This document shows, piece after piece, positions 62,509 through 64,000 of a stretch of DNA of 64,000 bases (positions are counted from its first letter, which is position 1; every line of letters starts with the position of its first letter). The notes under the pieces are model-generated. The model ran no database searches. It saw only the letters and a program-made list of their open reading frames with translations, and had not been told where the DNA came from. A program made the translations under genes and the position numbers. Source of the DNA: a virus; IMG/VR virus record IMGVR_UViG_3300044729_002487, positions 1-64,000 of that record; one strand, 5' to 3'.

Positions 62509-63249
62509 ATGAAATCATTTAAAAAGCCAATATACGTTGATCAGGATGAAATACAAATTGGAATTACCTTAGGCGGTGAATTCATGTATGGTGATACATT
62601 ACAAGAATACTTCGGTGAGATTCATGTGTACCCAAACGGTGCGGTTTATTCTGATGCAGAATATAATGTGAAAACAAGTAGACAATTATTGCCATTGATA
62701 AAGCCGTTACAGAATCCTATATGCCAGACGTACCTGCAATTGAAAAAAATATTAATGAATCGTCATACACCACCGACTCAATATTTTGTTACATTATCAG
62801 CTGAGAATTATAAAATTGGTAAATTTTTAAGATTCTTTATTCAGAAAATAAATGAACGTGAAAAAATATATGAAGTAGATGAAGAAACTTTTAAAGCGTA
62901 TAATCGATCTAATCAACCTGGTCCTAATGCATTTTTATACAGACGTGACATTATTCAATGGCAATTAACTGGTGATATTGATCTTATCTATAAATTGAAT
63001 TCTCAAGCAATTCAAACCGCTGAAAAAACATTACCGGGTATCGGAACATACTTGTTAACTGATGCTACTGAATTTGCTAAAATACCATATACCGGTCCGC
63101 GTAATAATTTGTTTACTGCTGGCGGTTTATTAAAAAATGCCGATGGAATGACATTTGTAGGTGCATATCATGTCCGTGACGATGGCAATACATATGAAGG
63201 TGCGGTTCAAATTAGTGGAGTAAATCGTCAATTATTTCCTGTAGAATAA
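62509..63249 (+). CDS. Baseplate-associated virion protein
   Basis: 246 aa, mixed alpha/beta, no membrane segment. Opens KKPIYVDQDEIQIGITLGGE and contains TPPTQYFVTLSAENYKIGKF and YRRDIIQWQLTGDIDLIYKL. The last part is a small beta domain that probably packs on the hub. It follows the hub gene by 1 nt and is the last gene of the tail module before the next host-type promoter. Not recognised further. Confidence 0.5.
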   Translation: MKSFKKPIYVDQDEIQIGITLGGEFMYGDTLQEYFGEIHVYPNGAVYSDAEYNVKTSRQLLPLIKPLQNPICQTYLQLKKILMNRHTPPTQYFVTLSAENYKIGKFLRFFIQKINEREKIYEVDEETFKAYNRSNQPGPNAFLYRRDIIQWQLTGDIDLIYKLNSQAIQTAEKTLPGIGTYLLTDATEFAKIPYTGPRNNLFTAGGLLKNADGMTFVGAYHVRDDGNTYEGAVQISGVNRQLFPVE

Positions 63250-63281
63250 TTTGGTACTCTGAAAAAAAGTTATTATATTTA
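63250..63281 (+). promoter_or_regulatory. Host-type promoter (TTTG-N20-TATATTTA)
   Basis: TTTG at 63250-63253 and TATATTTA at 63274-63281, spacer GTACTCTGAAAAA and onward, 20 nt. The -7 element ends 4 nt before the polymerase ATG, so the transcript is probably leaderless. An ATATTTAT (63275-63282) overlaps the -7 element. Confidence 0.75.
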
Positions 63282-63285
63282 TGTA

Positions 63286-64000
63286 ATGGTTATAGTAGAG
63301 AATAGTACGGATCTTAAATATCTGCAAAATTGTATAAAAGAGCATGATAGTTTCTGGATTCCTGTCTATTCAGATGTATATAAACATTATACGGCTAATC
63401 AATTAAGTTTCATTTATATCTATTGTATACATCATGATGAGGATTACATTTTACCTCTCCGTCATTACGATTGTTTGAGCCTCAATACCGAACATGTACA
63501 ACAGCTTACAAGTCAGGCTGATATCTTTGTATTAGCCAAGAAACGGTTTAAAAAGTTCTATTCCGGAAAATGTTATGATGCTGATATGGTTGCATGGTGG
63601 CAAACCCATTCAATGCTACCTTTAAATGATACAAATACCATGGCTCATGATGTATGGAATCGGTGGTGGCATAATGAAACTAATATAAATGATTGGTTAC
63701 CAATTACAAGACATATTGAACGATGTCGTGCAATGCGAGATGAGTTTATGCGGTCGTATCATACATTTGAAATCAGCGAGGCCTTTAAATCATATGAGGC
63801 AATGACGATTGATAATTTTTTTGCAATTGAACAGAATGGATTGCGAGTTGATAAAACAATGTTTACAGAAAAATTTCAAACCAATGGTATCAATGATAAT
63901 AAAGTTTTTACAGAGTATAATTTGTATACTACAACGGGACGACCTTCTAACAAGTTTGGCGGTGTTAATTACGCGGCTTTAAACAAAGAGGATGAATCGC
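63286..64000 (+). CDS. polA: Family A DNA polymerase, N-terminal part (truncated by window end)
   Basis: 238 codons visible, open to the window end. The last visible residues, YNLYTTTGRPSNKFGGVNYA followed by ALNKED, match the TGR...S..N segment just before motif A of Pol I-type polymerases. Upstream, FWIPVYSDVYKHYTANQLSF and YILPLRHYD may be a degenerate 3'-5' exonuclease-like region. Motif A would fall near residue 240, much earlier than in E. coli Pol I (about 700) or T7 polymerase (about 475), so the N-terminal part is short. No SD; the ATG is 4 nt after the promoter. T4 itself uses a family B enzyme. Confidence 0.82.
   Translation, partial: MVIVENSTDLKYLQNCIKEHDSFWIPVYSDVYKHYTANQLSFIYIYCIHHDEDYILPLRHYDCLSLNTEHVQQLTSQADIFVLAKKRFKKFYSGKCYDADMVAWWQTHSMLPLNDTNTMAHDVWNRWWHNETNINDWLPITRHIERCRAMRDEFMRSYHTFEISEAFKSYEAMTIDNFFAIEQNGLRVDKTMFTEKFQTNGINDNKVFTEYNLYTTTGRPSNKFGGVNYAALNKEDES

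Noticed and set aside
1-64000. tRNA genes, integrase, transposase or attachment sites
   Set aside because: No cloverleaf with T-loop consensus, no recombinase frame and no flanking repeats were recognised by reading; a dedicated tRNA scan was not possible.

Overview
The window is about 64 kb of an AT-rich, strictly rightward-transcribed genome of a T4-like contractile-tailed phage (myovirus). It holds most of the virion set in T4-related form: terminase (gp17), portal (gp20), prohead protease (gp21), scaffold (gp22-like), major capsid protein (gp23), neck proteins (gp13/gp14-like), sheath terminator (gp15), sheath (gp18), tube (gp19), a gp26-like tail-assembly protein, tape measure, and hub/wedge proteins (gp53-like LysM protein, gp27-like hub). 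No integrase, rRNA, tRNA, CRISPR array or IS element is visible. Three things point to a Bacteroidota host: a ribosomal protein S21 gene of Bacteroidota type, five promoters of the form TTTG-N20-TAnnTTTA (close to the Bacteroidota TTTG / TAnnTTTG consensus), and a signal peptide of the usual Bacteroidota style.

Layout. (1) 1-12853: baseplate and other virion structural proteins, including giant proteins of 916 and 1628 aa and a LamG-domain protein. (2) 12886-17478: a recombination/replication cassette set inside the virion genes: T7-type endonuclease I, a DnaG-like primase, and a single-chain Mre11-Rad50 (gp47-gp46) fusion. (3) 17504-22294: fibre-like proteins. (4) 22361-28564: a 939-aa multidomain protein (nucleotidyltransferase, HExxH domain, LETM1-like segment, ligase-like domain), further candidate head-core or injected proteins, and a spanin-like pair. 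(5) 28604-39577: terminase, portal, core proteins, protease, S21, scaffold and capsid protein, closed by a strong terminator. (6) 39694-47347: fibre and adhesin genes with collagen-like, SIDW-repeat and glycine-rich proteins. (7) 47407-57666: neck, sheath, tube, chaperone and tape measure. (8) 57666-63249: hub and baseplate. (9) 63286-end: start of a family A DNA polymerase.

Regulation. Two promoter classes can be read. A 32-bp host-like element (13289, 22311, 28566, 36489, 63250) precedes primase, the 939-aa protein, terminase, S21 and DNA polymerase. These genes have weak or no Shine-Dalgarno (SD) sequences, and two of them look leaderless. A short ATATTTAT element sits in 19 other gaps before virion genes, typically 15-27 nt before the start codon, and most of those genes carry clear AAGGA/GGAG SD sequences.

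Most interesting items. (a) Phage bS21 together with widespread SD use, in a host group whose ribosomes normally hide the anti-SD. (b) A 168-nt structured leader between bS21 and the scaffold gene that can sequester the scaffold SD. (c) A 939-aa polyprotein whose domain borders coincide with candidate prohead-protease sites. (d) A likely +1 or -2 programmed frameshift on a T7 run in the gp26-like gene, giving an extended protein just before the tape measure. Functions were assigned by reading translated sequences; no database search was run.
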